Below are positions 1 through 14,000 of a stretch of 64,000 nucleotides of DNA, in pieces; the stretch's first letter is position 1; every line of letters begins with the position of its first letter. The stretch covers positions 124,001 through 188,000 of the forward strand of contig NTMA01000066.1 of assembly GCA_002917075.1 (NCBI GenBank), in the 5' to 3' direction. The notes beneath the pieces were generated by a model. The model was not told the DNA's origin, searched no databases, and saw only the letters and a program-made list of their open reading frames with translations. The translations under genes were made by a program, and so were the position numbers. Origin of the DNA: Hawksworthiomyces lignivorus (lineage: Eukaryota > Ascomycota > Sordariomycetes > Ophiostomatales > Ophiostomataceae).

Positions 1-2502
1 AAGATTATACACTACCTTTGTTCAACGGAACTTTGGAATGGTTTCAACACAAAAGAGGCCGGTAGCGAAGATAGAGAGATCCGAAAGGTTGATATGAAAG
101 CAGTGAGAGAAGATTTGATAAGATTGGAGGAGTTTAGTTAAAGAGGTAGAAAAGAAAAGTCATTGAAGCCAGGACCTCGTGGTTACAAGACCAGATACAA
201 GGAACAAGAGCTGTGCAGCCCTGAGTGAGGGAAGAATAAAAGCAGAGAAGAGAAAATGGGCGATGCTTTGATATCAAGAAAACAGATAGATGCGAGATGG
301 TAGAGGCCGCGAGAAAGGAATGAAGAGCAAATGGAATGAGGAAATGAAAGAAAAGAAAGTCAGCAATGTCAGAAGTGGACAAGTCTTGAAGTTTTTGACG
401 AGGAAGTTACAGGTAGCATGACAACAAACAATTGAAAGATGGCAAGTATGAAGGAAATAAATAGAAGGATTGATTATCATTTGCCCAAAAGAAATTTTCT
501 TGGATGCCGTAGAACTTGCAGGATGCATCACGCAAAGAATGAAATTGGAGGAAAGAGGAAAGGAGCTCTCTACCTGACAAAACATGAGGTATCAATCCCA
601 AAATTAGCAAAGGGAAGGGACAAACCGAATCTAGGAATTCTCTTTTTAGCGAGAATAAACACAAGAAAAGAATTAATTGAGCAGCCTTTTTTTTGTCAAA
701 GAGAGGAAAGAGTCGAACTCTTCATTCTCCGGCAAAACCTCGGCTCTTTCCTTATAAATCTCTTCACCATGACCAACAAAGTCGATGAAGGTGTTCGGTA
801 TCTAAAATTTTTCATAAACATCCAGCTAATTTTTACTTGAAAAAGAAGCTATAAACAAGTCTGCGTCAACGTTTTCACTTGAATGGAAAGATTTGCGTTC
901 TGTTTGGGAATTAATAATTTTCTAAGATGCTAACAAAAAAATACTAGCAACGGTGCTTCAAGGAGAAATCTCCGCCATAAACCAATTCCATTTCAGTATG
1001 ATTTCATAGCACGCTATTACCAGGTTGTGTTTTCTGACCTTCCAGCCTTAGTGGTAGGTGGATTTCCAAGAAGCTTGACGGAGACGTTCCACTGGCTAAC
1101 CTGGCTGGCTAGAAATTCCTGCTAGCTGTGGAAAGCATAGCTTGCTGAGGATCATGAGGTGAGACAGAAGTGTGACATAGCGCAGACATAGCATGGTATC
1201 AAAAAAGGCCAGTTTGTATACATTGAGGGAGAAAAGACCAGACGAAGAGCGAGATCCCTGTCCCTAGAGAGCAGGTGACATTCCACCATCACAATGATTA
1301 TGGCAGGTGCACTTTCTATCGATACAATTCCTCATTCAAGCAGTACGCTCGGACTATTTGCTCTTTCTTATTTTATATTCTGCTTTATCTTTACCTCCCT
1401 CTATGCTCTTTGGTCCTTTCTCTCTCTTTGCACATGGTATATAATATGTGGCCAGCAAGAGAACGTGTGCACGAAGCAGGCGTCATTAAGGTGGCTTGTT
1501 GCTACTTTCATCAATTGCTCATGTCGTTATTTACATATTCTTTAAACATAAGATATAAGGCTCATGAGCTTTCCTCTCCAAAAGAGAATGGGCGCAATAT
1601 CAGTTTCTGGGACGTTGTCCAACCGTCACATGACTGTCTTTCACAGGCATAAGAAATACTAAGAAGGCATAAATGCCCTCTTCATATGCTTAGGAATTTT
1701 GCTGCTTGATCCATTGTCCATTTGGGGGTTGTGATCACTGGAGAACCTTCTTCCATATGTCAGATTGTCGGGGCGAATTTCCTAAAGTGGATAAAGGTCG
1801 CGAGAAAACTACCATAAAGCCCACCGAAAAAAAATTACCACACTATTAGCGTCGTACCCTTATGCATTTGGAAATCGCAATCGTTGGCAGGGAGCAGGCA
1901 GTCTCTCTGTCCTTGAAGGGTAAATGGAGACACTCAGGGTGTGAGAGCAATTGCTTTTCGCCATAATTCCTTAGCGAGAACCAAACAGCCCGACAGAAGG
2001 CAAATTATCGAGCGGTGAAGCGGTGTAGAAAGCAGCTCGCTAAGTCAACCGCGTTACCTTAAACTAGACATGTTTACGTCAATATCAATGCATTTCTTGA
2101 AGTCATCTATAGAGAAAATGCCTAATGCTTCATTCGAGAATCCAAAGTGCTGACACAGGAAACCACTCCAGGAGTTTTGAGTAGAAACGCATTTCTGTTG
2201 TCATATGGATTATTTGAGAAAGAAACGACAAAGAAGACCCATATGACATATGAATACCAAAAAGTGTATACCAAGACGTGAAGCATAAAAACAAAACCAG
2301 AACTGTGTAAAGGTTCCCTCCGACTCCTCTATGGCATTGAAAATAGACACGCAACTTGAATCCATGACAAGAGAACCACTGCTTCTCGTAAGTGCGCGAG
2401 ACCATTTCATTGAACTCCTTATTTCTTAGGTCCCTCATATATGGCTTGTTCTCCAGATCCATATTCTTTGCTCTCTTATGATTTCTTCGTTTGCACTATC
2501 GC
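1..2502. other. Intergenic region, no gene recognised
   Basis: Open frames here are short (133 codons at most), lack recognisable motifs and do not join across plausible introns. Purine-rich tracts occur in the first 400 bases. The right end is the 3' flank of the P450 reductase gene, which is transcribed leftwards. I see no RNA gene or transposon signature. Confidence 0.5.
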
Positions 2503-4708
2503 TTATGACCAAACATCCTCCTGTATAACTGATTAGTTGTGAACGATATATTAAGCAAGAAGTGCACGTGAGAAGTCCTGCGTACCTGGTACTGGTTGGA
2601 TGCCCGCATGTTTTTGACAATCTCCTCAGCCTTAGCCTCAGAGATGCCACGTTGGCTGGAAAGAATCTGGCCCAGAACAGTATTCACTTCACGCGCCATG
2701 TTTGCAGCGTCACCGCACACATAAATATACGCCTTCTCTTCTAGGAGCTTGTTCACTTCCTCTGCGCGTTCTTTCAAGCGGTGTTGCACGTACACCTTCT
2801 TCGAACTCTCTCGTGAAAAGGCCGTCACCAACTCAAATTTATCACCCAAAATCTTCTTGTACTCCTGTACAAAGTTAGCTATATCAGAACAAAAGCTGGA
2901 AGAGCGAAATAAAGGCAATGCCATACCTCCCACTCATTCTTGTATAGAAAGTCTTCGTTCTGTCTCCGACAGCCAAAAAAGAGTAATGTTCGACCGACAG
3001 CCTCGCCATCGGTAGCCCGTTTAGCACGCTCCTGCACAAACGCGCGGAAGGGAGCAACACCAGTACCAGGACCAATGAGAACGATAGGCTTTGATGGATC
3101 AGATGGCAGTTTGAAGTTAGAGTGGCGAACATGGACAGGGACGTGAATACCGTCGTATTTATTACGAGGACCCATTATTTCATATGTTAGACCGAACGGT
3201 TCTGGATTGGCATCGCCGTTCTGCTTCTGCTTCAAGGCAAGGAGGTAATTTGTTGTGACTCCATGGAACGCGTCCTCGCGGCCCGGAATTAGCTGCGACT
3301 CGACAACAGCGGTGATGGAGATCTTCTGAGGCTGGACCAGCGACGACGACGAGATAGAATAATACCGGGGCTGTAGCTTGTTGATGCCCTCAACAAATGC
3401 AGAAAAGGGAATGTTGGTCCATTTCTGACCCTTTCCCACGTTTTTGAGGACACGAGCAATATTGAGGTGATGAGTGTTCACTTTCTCGTGGAAATAATCT
3501 TTGTCTCCTCCAAGCTTCGTCATTTCTGCCTTAGAAGCTTCATCAGGTGCAAAAGCAGCGAGAGTCGCTAAGAATTGACGAGACACAGGAGCACAGATCT
3601 CCATGTGGTAACGGACAATAGCATCGTAGGTTGTGGGTGTAGGGAAAGGAACTTTGGCAGTGGGTTCCAAAGCCTTGACGCTTACGACGTCGTTGCGTTT
3701 CTCAAGGAGCCCTACGATGTCTAAGAAGTGATCAACTTCGGCACCGGCATTTGTAGGCCAGATCGCAATATGGTCGCCAGTTTCGTAGGTCAGGTTGGAG
3801 CCGCTTATATCAACTTCCATATGCAGGCAGTGGCGATCCTTTACGGTGAAGAGCTCGTGGGACTCGGCAATTGGGGCGATGTACGGATTGTGGGCGTTGA
3901 AGGGGCCTTTGGCTGCACCTTCAAGGTGCATCTTATTGGGCTCACCAAGATACACCTCGCCGGATTCAGCGGTCAGGCTGTCAAGAGGTGTAATACTGAA
4001 GATGGGTTCATAAACAGCCTCACGCTCCTCAAGACCCATCTTCTCAGCCAATGCAGCCCACATGGGATCCTTCCACGCTAGGAAATCTTCCTCCATGGTT
4101 CCGGCACCGTCGTCGCCCTCTCCCGCTTCTCCGATGCGATGAGCCCCAAGTTTTTGGAGAGCCTTGTCGACACTGCGAATCATGAAATTATAGTGCTCGT
4201 ATGTGTTGTTGCCTAGACCAAAGCCGACGTAGTTGAGGTTGTCCAGAGGGACATCAGCGGCTTGTGAGAAAGTCGAGTCTTCACCGGTAATAAATTCATA
4301 GAACTCAACAGCGTTGTCAGTCGGCTCGCCTTCGCCATAGGTAGCCAGGACGAACATGACGACCTTATCGCTGGGAACGCTGTCAAGGCTGTCGAAATCA
4401 AATTCTTCTAGATCAGCAACCATCGTTTCGAGTCCAAAGCGGCTCTTGCCCTCCTTCGCCAGACGAGAGGCATAATCTTCTGCGGTACCAGTCTGAGACC
4501 CATAGAAGATGATACAATTCTTCCCAGATTCTTCCAGCATTTCCGCGATATTCCTTGACTTGCCATCCTTCGCACTATTGGCGCTGTTGAAGGAGCCGCC
4601 ATAGGGATCTTTCACTATGCCCCATAGCTTCCCTTTTGTAAAATAAGCCAAAGTGCCAAGAAGAATCAGCGAAAGGACAATCACGTCCAAAGTGTCAAGT
4701 TCAGCCAT
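2503..4708 (-). CDS. NCP1: NADPH-cytochrome P450 reductase (CPR)
   Basis: Diflavin reductase that passes electrons from NADPH through FAD and FMN to microsomal cytochromes P450 (and other haem or sterol enzymes) on the ER membrane. Exons 4708-2927, 2864-2586 and 2520-2503 join in frame to 692 aa, the usual fungal CPR length. Seen: N-terminal membrane anchor (residues ~8-25), FMN-binding FYGSQTGTAEDYA at ~68-80, ATYGEGEPTDNA, FAD-site motif RYYSISSS, NADPH-site GPGTGVAPFRAFVQER, and near the end YVCGDAANMA. The last exon encodes only EDVWS and the stop; this C-terminal Trp is the residue that stacks on the FAD in the family, which supports the 65-bp second intron. The first intron (2865-2926) restores NEWE/EYKKILGDKFEL. 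The start MAELDTLDV matches fungal CPRs; a longer frame opens upstream but is less like the family. Confidence 0.96.
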
Positions 4709-7700
4709 TTTCGCGGAGTAGGGGATATAAGAGGTTGTGGACAAGGCCAGTCGCAATCGGTGGAAGATAAAATGTGTAGAGATGAAAGAGGTAAGAGAAA
4801 TCGCCGCAGTCTGGCTTCCTTTTCCTTTTCGTCTTTCTGCCGACGTGCGCTGTGCTCGAAATTATGCAAAAAGTGGTCCTAGTTGTGCTCGCTACACCGC
4901 CTACCTAAATGGGACAGATACCATTCGATATATAGTGTAGGGGTGGCTATATGTAACACATTGAGAAGGCTATCGGATACACTGGTTGGAGAGCTATTGC
5001 AACGGCCTCGCTTCCAAGGGTCTGAACGCGGAGTGAAAGGCTACCTTTGAAAGAAAAGAAGCTCGCGCGGGGGGGCGGAGGAGAGGAGGAGAAGGGGAGG
5101 GGATAGACTGGTGTGGCTTGGAAGAGAAGAGAGTGTAAGAGGAAAGAAGAGTGAAGAGAGAAGGGAGGCGGAAGAGGGGGTAAAGAAGGAAATAGAAGAG
5201 GGCCTGCGAAACTCGCCGAAGTGAGTTGCTGAACTCGGTGAGGTTCCGGATTTGAAGACGCGGAAAAAAGTTGGGGTAAGTTCAAAGGCAGTAAGAAGGA
5301 AGGAGTTGGGATGTGGATAACCCGAGAAAGCAATGGGGGAATCACAAGCAGATGAGTGTTCTTTCGGAATCGTAGTGCTTAACTATTCTCCGTCAACTAG
5401 TCCACTACTCGTATCGTACGAGCCGGCAACGGACCAATTTCGGGATGGGGAGAAGCAGTGCTCCAAGAATGGAGAAGAAAAGTACAAGGAGCCACGTAGT
5501 ATCTTGTAGGGTTTCTTAATTTTTCTGCTCGCGGCAATAGCGGGCTTCGATGCCAAGAGGCAGTGGTCTATCTCTGAGCAAATTCATCAAAGGTGAATTT
5601 CAGAAGCTTAATTCATGCTACAATCAATCATATTGAAGCAGGATTGTAACATATGTGGTGCTCCAAAAGGAGAAATATGAGGAAGCAATAAGATCCGACT
5701 ATGTATTCAGAGAATCTCAACGAAGCACAAAGAAGGCTGTCTACAGAAGCCGCAACACCATTAGCGAGAAAATGGCAGAGCCTAGATCTGCAACGAAAGC
5801 CCGTGGCAAGCATCTCCTTGATCCTTGGAATTAAGCATGCTTGCAGCTCCCACAAGCCCAGTCTCCAGGTCGGGAAAATGTGGAACAGGTCGCCAATGTG
5901 CGAGGGCTCACAAGGAGGAAAGAGGACTGTATTGCTTTAGGCCTCATGGTTTGGATTGCCAGGATCGGCAGAAATCGCCCGATAGTTTGTGGGTCTCTGA
6001 TAAACAGTAAACGCACTGTGGGGCTTCTAGGGACTAAGCCTACCGTACAGCGGTTGACTTCGTCTTTCCCCTCGATCCATTCGCTCCGCGGGTGTTGGTT
6101 GCTAACCAAGTGAGCAGGCTTGCTCTAGAGGCTCCTACCCTATTATCTCACAAACTTTCAGCAGTGTAAGCTTATGTATCTTACATACAGTACATGTCCG
6201 CAATTAAGCACCAGAAAACAAGCCAGCCATCACCGAATACGCTGCACAGTTGTGTCGCGTGTTTTGTGCACAGTAATCTTACATAACTATCATAATAATG
6301 TATGGTCGGGGTGGCAACTCCGCGTGCACATTTCTTCGACGAAGAAAGGAGAACCCGATTAATATGAGCGCCAGACACGAAAGATGTGAGAGTCGCTGAT
6401 GTGTTACAGCTAACACGCATTGCTGAGCGCCTTTTCAAACTTTTGCAGCTTAGATAAAACAGCAGGAATATCGAAGACAACCGCATCTTCATTCCCGGAA
6501 AATCCCAACCGGGTTTCCTTTGCGTTTTCCAAATGGCTCAAATGCGAATTACAGTAGTTGCATCCATTCAAGAGCTCTAGATCATGCGCGAAGGATCTGT
6601 GCTTTTGATTCATAATTATTTCCTTCTGACAAGAAATGAGAAGGGACTATCGTGTACTTTAGTAGAATTCTTTTTCATCTATCTTGACACTGGAGAGTGA
6701 CTTCGCTGGCGAAGTAGTCCTGCGATAGCCTCAGAAAAGAAAACAAGCAGCTCTGGAGTGATCCAGGCTATATTCTAGGTCGTTTGCATATCGCAATAGA
6801 AAGCGGTCTCTCTCTCAGATGGGCGACATGTCATAGCAGAGCCTAATAAAATGCCCAAGAACATTCAATACATGATGTAAAATTATTTTGAAAGGCTAGC
6901 TGATGAACCTACCCAAGTAGCAAGAAGTGAACAATCACAAGTCAATCTAAAAGGATGTCATACATAGATTTGGAAGGATAATCACACTTTGCGAATAGAT
7001 TATGAGACTATGAAGAGTTACTTTTTCGCAGCATGGCAATCTATGGGCTTAGGTGAAGGTGTGTTTTAGAAAAGTGGTTTTGCCTACTCCGTGAAGTTGT
7101 CAATAAGTGACGAGGTGAAGAATTTGACACATGTTAATATGAGGGAATCAAACATTCAAAAGGGCTATGTGGAAATTGTGTATTAGGACGTTGTCTGCTT
7201 TGAATGCCTAGGTATGTAGGTACGAGTAAGCATACACTGAAGTCAAGAGTCAGTCTCACGCATAGTATCACCTCGAGAGTGGCGTCTCCTTTACCAAGAG
7301 AGCCAGAATAAAACAGTTTCATTGGTTAGATTAATAAGACCCACATATTTTAATTGTAACCAATTAGAAGTCGTGTATGATATTGCTGGATCGACCGCCA
7401 AATCCCCTTCACTGTCTTTCTCTATCTCTACCTTCGTACGGAGTACACGGCTGCCGCTCTTTTCTGCCCCTATTTGATCCCCAATATAACCAGTGTGGCA
7501 GGGATAGGTGGAGTTGCCCCGCTACCAGTACGCTCATTGGTGGTTTATGCCACTTGTGCCTGCATAAGGGATTTCTCCGCTGAAGTGTTGTCAACGCGTG
7601 TGACGTTAAAAATAATGAAAGTAGGGAACGTGGGAGAATAGGAAAAAAGGAAGGGCCGTTGTTATGCACATCGACATGAGATCCAAAGGCATCCGGACAC

Positions 7701-8065
7701 TTTGAACACGCAGCACGAATCGATCGATAAGACAGCGCGAGAGACGAGAAAGACCCGAGCTGCGCAGCAATGCGCATGTATGCATTGCTTACTCTGTATT
7801 ATCATTATCTTTTTTCTTGTTCTGTGCAACCCATGTACAGTTTCTAACCATTCGGCGTTGGAACTTCGATAATAGCTCGCATACCTTTTGTATTCCCCTT
7901 CGGTCCTGTCTTCATTCTCATCGCCGACTACGATATACAATAGAGGTGCTAGCTCTTGCAGAAACTGAGAAACGAGAAGCTGCGCGAGGCTGAGAAATTT
8001 GCAATATTATTGAGAATCGGATGCTCTTGATAGAACATGGGAGTTGATATTGAACTGCTTGAAAC
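4709..8065. promoter_or_regulatory. Divergent upstream region of CPR and TAO3
   Basis: This 3.4 kb lies between two genes transcribed away from each other. On the minus strand 5040-5200 is a long pyrimidine-rich tract upstream of CPR, a common fungal promoter feature. Frames in 5.6-6.1 kb overlap on both strands and show no family motif. A 67-codon minus-strand frame at 6410-6613 has a faint AhpD-like look (see findings). One TACGGAGTA motif sits at 7437-7445. The last few hundred bases should include the TAO3 5' leader. Confidence 0.4.
7437..7445. repeat. TACGGAGTA intergenic motif
   Basis: Exact copy of the recurrent 9-mer, upstream of TAO3. Confidence 0.4.
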
Positions 8066-11000
8066 ATGGGTAAGTCGACGCACCTTCTCTCACATCTGCT
8101 GTTATCTCGAGTCTCAAGCTGCGCAACAAAGAGTGGGGAATGATATTGAGGGCTCGTAGTATGACGCCGGTGCCACTGTTACCAGCATCGGACTACCAGC
8201 GCATCGTTGGTAGGGTTTATATGCATCTGCACCCGCAACTGTCCTTGGCACTATTGTGTTGAATGACGCTGTTTCAGGATTGAGTGCAAGCTGCATTATA
8301 TGGTGGCTTTCTATGATGCTGGGGCGTTGGCCTACTTCACAAAACAACAGATTTGCGAGGGGAAACCGGCATCTAAGATAACAGCAGAATGCAGTTCTGA
8401 ACAGTGGTTGCGAATGCGGCACGACTGGAATCTCCCTTCGCAGATATTTTGGTTCTAGTACTAACCATTTTGCCTCATTTTTAGCTCCGTCTCAGACGCT
8501 GCCAGAACATGCGCTTGATCCACTAAAATTTGCCGCGACACCCGTCTCTCGTCTTGTCGAAGAGGAAGAAGAAGAAGAGGACGACTGGAATAGGACACTT
8601 CGACCAGGCGGAGCAGAACTGCCAACAACGATACCACGAATCAATACTGTAACTCCGAGTGCTGCTCATTCCCGTGAATCCAGCGCTGAACTTCAGCAAC
8701 AATCATCCATTTCGAAACTGGCATCTCTAACATCTCCATCTGTCTCTATCCCCCCCAACTATTCCCAACTTCATACTTCCACATCTCGTTCTAACCTCAA
8801 CGGCGTTGTTGAGCGTGTCATCGATCCGAAGGCTGCAGCATACGGTCACCATCGCCAGACATCCATCGTACATGGCATACAGCATTCTCGGAATGGAAGC
8901 TTGGCTAGCTCTTCCTCGAGTCCTCTCAGTCCGCAGATGATAGCTGCTGCGGGTGTTGCGCTGATTGCGGAAAAACCTGATATGCAGGCTACCTTTACAC
9001 GTCTTGAAGGAGAGCCTGGCTCACCTTCTGCCGCTCTCCCCTACACATCAAGTGTCGGTCCAATATCTCGTTCAGCCACCGTTCAAGGGACTACCTCAGC
9101 CTCTACTCCTATGACCGCATCTGTGACTGGTGCTGGACAGGTCGGTGGACCCAACCCTGGCCCAGGTCCGCTTGTTCCCGAGCGAACATCATCTGCCGTC
9201 GATGCGAGCAGCCAATCCTTCCCTCAGACGCAAAGGAAGTTGGAACGTATACATAGTGGCAAATATCGCCATGAACACTCGCATCACCAATCTCACTCAC
9301 ATCATTATAAGGAAGACCAAAAGACCGTGGGCGAATACGCACTCCATGTTCTTTTCACATCCGTACGTTTCAATGCTCTATCTCCTGTTGGGTGAAACCA
9401 AAGACTATTGAACCTAACATATACCGGCTTAGTTTATTGCCATTGCTGAAGAGAAGCTTAACGAGTGTATCGCCGCACCTTTCGATTCCGAGCCCTCCGT
9501 GGAACATATATGCGGCCCCGGTGCTGACGCTGCATTTGATCAGCACTTGGCTGCTCTGGGTCATATAGCCAAGGAAAAGCCAAAACCGCTTATTGATATC
9601 ATGATGCTGTGGCGAAAGAATAAAAGCGATGCTGCCAATGAAGCCAGAAGCCAGTTGCAGCAGGCCCGAGCGCAAATCGGCCCCGCGCCTCTTCAGCGAC
9701 GGAATACCGAGCCGCTTCAGAATGTCTCTACAACAGGGCCTGCTGATACCAACCTGACGGGAGCGACTGCCCTTTCTCTGAAACAAGAATTTGTAGCTCA
9801 AGCAGAGCGCCGGTCTACGGTTTCCATATACATACTGTGTCGTGTGTTGTTAGAGGTGATAACCCAAAGCAACTTGTCTTCTATCACACCAGAAATGGAA
9901 GACAAACTGGAAGCCATAATCTTTGGCCAATTGAGGATGGCGGAGGCGGATCAACTGATGGCTTCTCCACTTCGCATGGCAAACTGGAACCTATTCGCAC
10001 AGCTACTTGGCGCAATGAGTGAAATCAGCTTCTCGACAGTGACCGATCGCTTTATCAATGACCTTGAACGCTCCTTGCAGGAGATCAATATCCGAAGTCC
10101 TGTGTTGGTCGGTCGCAGCGACAGTGAAGAGAAAATGGAGCTTGTCCTTGGTGGTATGAAGCATTTGCGTCTGAAATTGATTCCCCAAGAATCCTGGGAC
10201 AAATCCTGTGATTTCATGATTGCCTTAGGCAAGCTTTTCAGCCGCTGTCATGGACAGAAGGTCAAGTCTGCCTTCTGCCAAATCTTTGACCTACTTCTTC
10301 TGCCCGTTGCAGCTAAGGCAAGTAACAGTGACTTCAGCCGCCCTAAATGGATTGAAGTACTGAGTACTATCAGTTCTCGGCTTGCACAAATGTTTGGCAA
10401 GCCGCGTCACTGGCCATCTGCTTTCCCACTCACGGCAACTATGCTGTGTATCTCACCTCCTGAGAGCTTCAGCAGTCAGTGGCTACAACTGGTCTTACCG
10501 CTACAGACGAAACTGAAGGATCGGGCATCGAAAACTCTTTGTCTCCAGGTCTTGTCGCGACTCGTGTGGACCTACCTCTACCGTACAACGGACACTGTAG
10601 CTGGCACAATAAGGAAGTTAGAGGAGGTTTTGAAGCTGATACTTCCGTCTGCGAAGCGATCCATCGTCGCAGCCGATACCGCGATTGTTGACCCTCTCAT
10701 ACAAATCATCCGTTTTATTGGATTCAAGCATCCCGAGTTCTGTTTCAAAACCATTATTTTCCCTCTGATCAATGCTGAGCTGTTCACAACCAACCGAGAC
10801 TTGAAAGTTGAAAACCTGGAACCTGATAAGATTGTGGTTGGTATCCGTGCTTTCTTGGTGATTATCTCCGATCTTGAGCGAGGTGCACAAGGCCGGCCAC
10901 CGTTTCCGCAGAACTATTTGCTATCGACAGCTTCCGATCGCACACCAGCTTCTCCTACACTTGGCTCTCCAGCCTCTGGAGTCATAGGCGCCTCGGTAAA

Positions 11001-14000
11001 TTACGATGGCCGCCCCAGAGCGACTTCTGTTTCTCAGAGTGCCGGCACCACGGGCACTAGCGGTATCGGCCAAAGCGATCAACTGTTCCATCCAGTCATA
11101 ACGTCCGCTCTTTCCGATACAGTGTGTGATTATTATTCGCGATTCTGTGAGATTTTGGGCAAGATCACCATTATTTGTGACAACACCTTTGGTGGACAAG
11201 CGGCGCTAGACGAGAAATTTAATAGCCCCGGACCAAAGACGCCGATCACAGAATCTTTCAACTTTTCTAGACGCGATGAACACCTGAACCCTACGGACCA
11301 AAAGCAAGCTTTCTATGAGCTTTTTCATGTTGCTGTTGAGGCTTTACCAAGATGCCTTTCGCCAGATATTCCTTTCAATTCACTGATCAACTTGCTCTGT
11401 ACGGGTACCGCCCACATTCAGTCCAATATTGCCGAATCTTCCGCACAATCTCTCAAAGCAATTGCGCGACAATCACATGCTCAGCAGGTCACTATGGGAT
11501 TCTCGCGTTTTATTTTTAACTTCGATGACCGATATGCAACAATGTCTGATGGTGGCATGCTTGGAGCTGATCATATCGAAAACACCTTACGCCTATATGT
11601 GGAACTTCTTCAAATTTGGATAGAAGAAATTCAACGTAAAACCAAAGACATGTCTACCGACGCAGATGAATCTAGCCCTTCTATTAGCATCGCTGATAAA
11701 CGTGGTATGAAGCTTGATTTATCAAGCATTTGGGCGGAAGTGGACCAGGTTGAAGCCCACGGTCTCTTTTTTCTGTGCTCGCAGTCTCGAAGAGTGCGCT
11801 CTTTTGCTATAACTGTTCTTCGTCTTATTACGAAGTTTGACCTAGCTCTCGGTAAGCCCGAGGCAGACGAGAAAGATGATCTTCGCGTTATCGATATCCT
11901 TGAGAACGAATCTGCCCAGATTATGAACTTTAATGACGAATACTTGACCGTGGCTGAACGCAGCCGATTGCAGCGAGGCCTGAAAAACAACGGTAGCCAG
12001 GGCGCCGTGATCGAACTCTGCACGAGTGACCTGTCTTATGACGCCACGCTGTGGTTTAAAGTATTTCCCAACCTCATACGGGTGATTAACGAAAAGTGCT
12101 TATTTGCAGTGACAATTGGCCGCGACCTGATCTGCAATCGGATCTTACAAATGTATAAATCCATTACCATCATCTCCGAGCCATCCCGAGGCCCGTATTA
12201 CGGCACCGACCCAAGCAGTTCTCGATTCCTCGCACAAACACCAACTGCGCAGCCAGAACTGCTGGTCGAGCAATGGAGATTATATCTTGTTTTTGCATGT
12301 TCGACTTTGCAAGACCCTGGGAATTCGCCTGCAAGTGGAGGACAGACAAATCAACATGGCAGGAAAAGTTCGAAGTCGTCGACTGCTGACAGGATTGTGT
12401 CTGCACGAACTCTTTTCAAATATCTCAATCCTTTACTATCAGTGTCGTCTACGTCTGTAAGAGATGCCGTTGTTGCTGGTATGGGTTCCATCAACATTCA
12501 TATCTACAGGACTCTACTTGAGGAACTCCAAGGGCATGTCTCGCGATGCAATGATGAGGCACGAGCACGTATACACCAACGCACAAATAGCAGTCCTCGT
12601 CGAAATAAGAAGATGGATCTCCTGCGCACCGAGATTACTCATGTGTACCGACTCACCGCTCACTTCTTGACGAAGCCAGAAATATACAGTGATGACTGGA
12701 TTCTTGGCAATTTAGTCACTTATGCAAGAGACATCAAGTTGTTTTTGATGGATGGAGAGGTTCAGCTTGATCTTGAATTTCAACGATTGAGACGCCATTA
12801 CTGTGGACTTATGGAGGAATTGTATCATGGCATTAGTCAATCTAATGATCCCTCTCGATGGATGACCTTTGAAGCCCGAAAATCGTCCTTCTCACTCATG
12901 GAAGACTGGTGCGGATTCTCACCGAATCTAAATCAGATCTATCAACGCGATGGAAATGGTAGGCTCTCAGTGATTGAAGTGCAGCCCAGGGTGCCTGATG
13001 GCGATCGTGGCACTCTAACAGCCGCCATGGAAATCGAAAAGAGGCATCTTCGGACGGCTGCATTGAGCGCTATGGCTGCTTTGTGTGGTGGACCGATTGG
13101 GGTTACTACAGAGAGTGGAGTGTCTCTCCAATTCGATATGCGGCGCATGTTCGCCTGGGTTGAAGATATCTTCAGGTCTGGCAACGATCGCATGCGTCTT
13201 ATTGGGCGCCAAGCACTGAGCAACCTAATCGTGCACAATAAAGAGCACCCATTCTTGCTAGAACATAGCATTGGCCGTTGTTACTTGACAGAGTCGGCCC
13301 ACGTGCTTCAGAGTTACTTCGGAGTTGTTACGCAAGTCATACTCGAGCACGACGATTATCCATCTCCATTTTGGCGACTATTAAGCTTATGCCTATTTAC
13401 CCTTGGTAACGAACAGGGCGAGATTCGCTCGAAATCGATGATCACGCTAAGGGTACTTGAGGAGCGGCAACATGGAGGTCGTGGATCAAAGATTCAAGAT
13501 TTCGACATAAGCGTATCGGATAAAACCAAAGCTGTGTATAAGCTGGCTCAGTACAAGATTTCTGAACGCCTGTCAAAACAACATACCGATATCGCCTTCC
13601 ATATTTTTTCCGAATTCACACTCTACTTCAAAGATCTACAACAGTCTGCCCAGCGCAACTTTATTGCTGTCATCCTCCCTTGGATCCAATCCGTTGAGTT
13701 GAAAGTGGATCCAAATGGTGGACCAACTGCTGAATCATATGTCCTCCTCGCTAATCTCCTTGAAATCACTATTAAGTCAAGTGGTGCCCTTCATAATGAA
13801 GTTCAGGCATTATGGCAAGCGCTAGCCACGGGTCCTCACCCGGGTAACGTCCGCCTTATTCTCGATTTTATCATTGCATTATGTTTGGAGCGACGAGAAC
13901 AGAATTTTGTCGAGTATGCCAAACAGATTGTGGTATTTTTGGCCAGCACAAGCACCACACCGGGACAGAAAGTTGTCGAATTCCTTCTAATGCAAATCAC

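Noticed and set aside
4947..5345. 132-codon minus-strand frame rich in Pro, Ser and Leu
   Set aside because: It is simply the translated pyrimidine-rich tract upstream of CPR, with no motif and no ATG context support.
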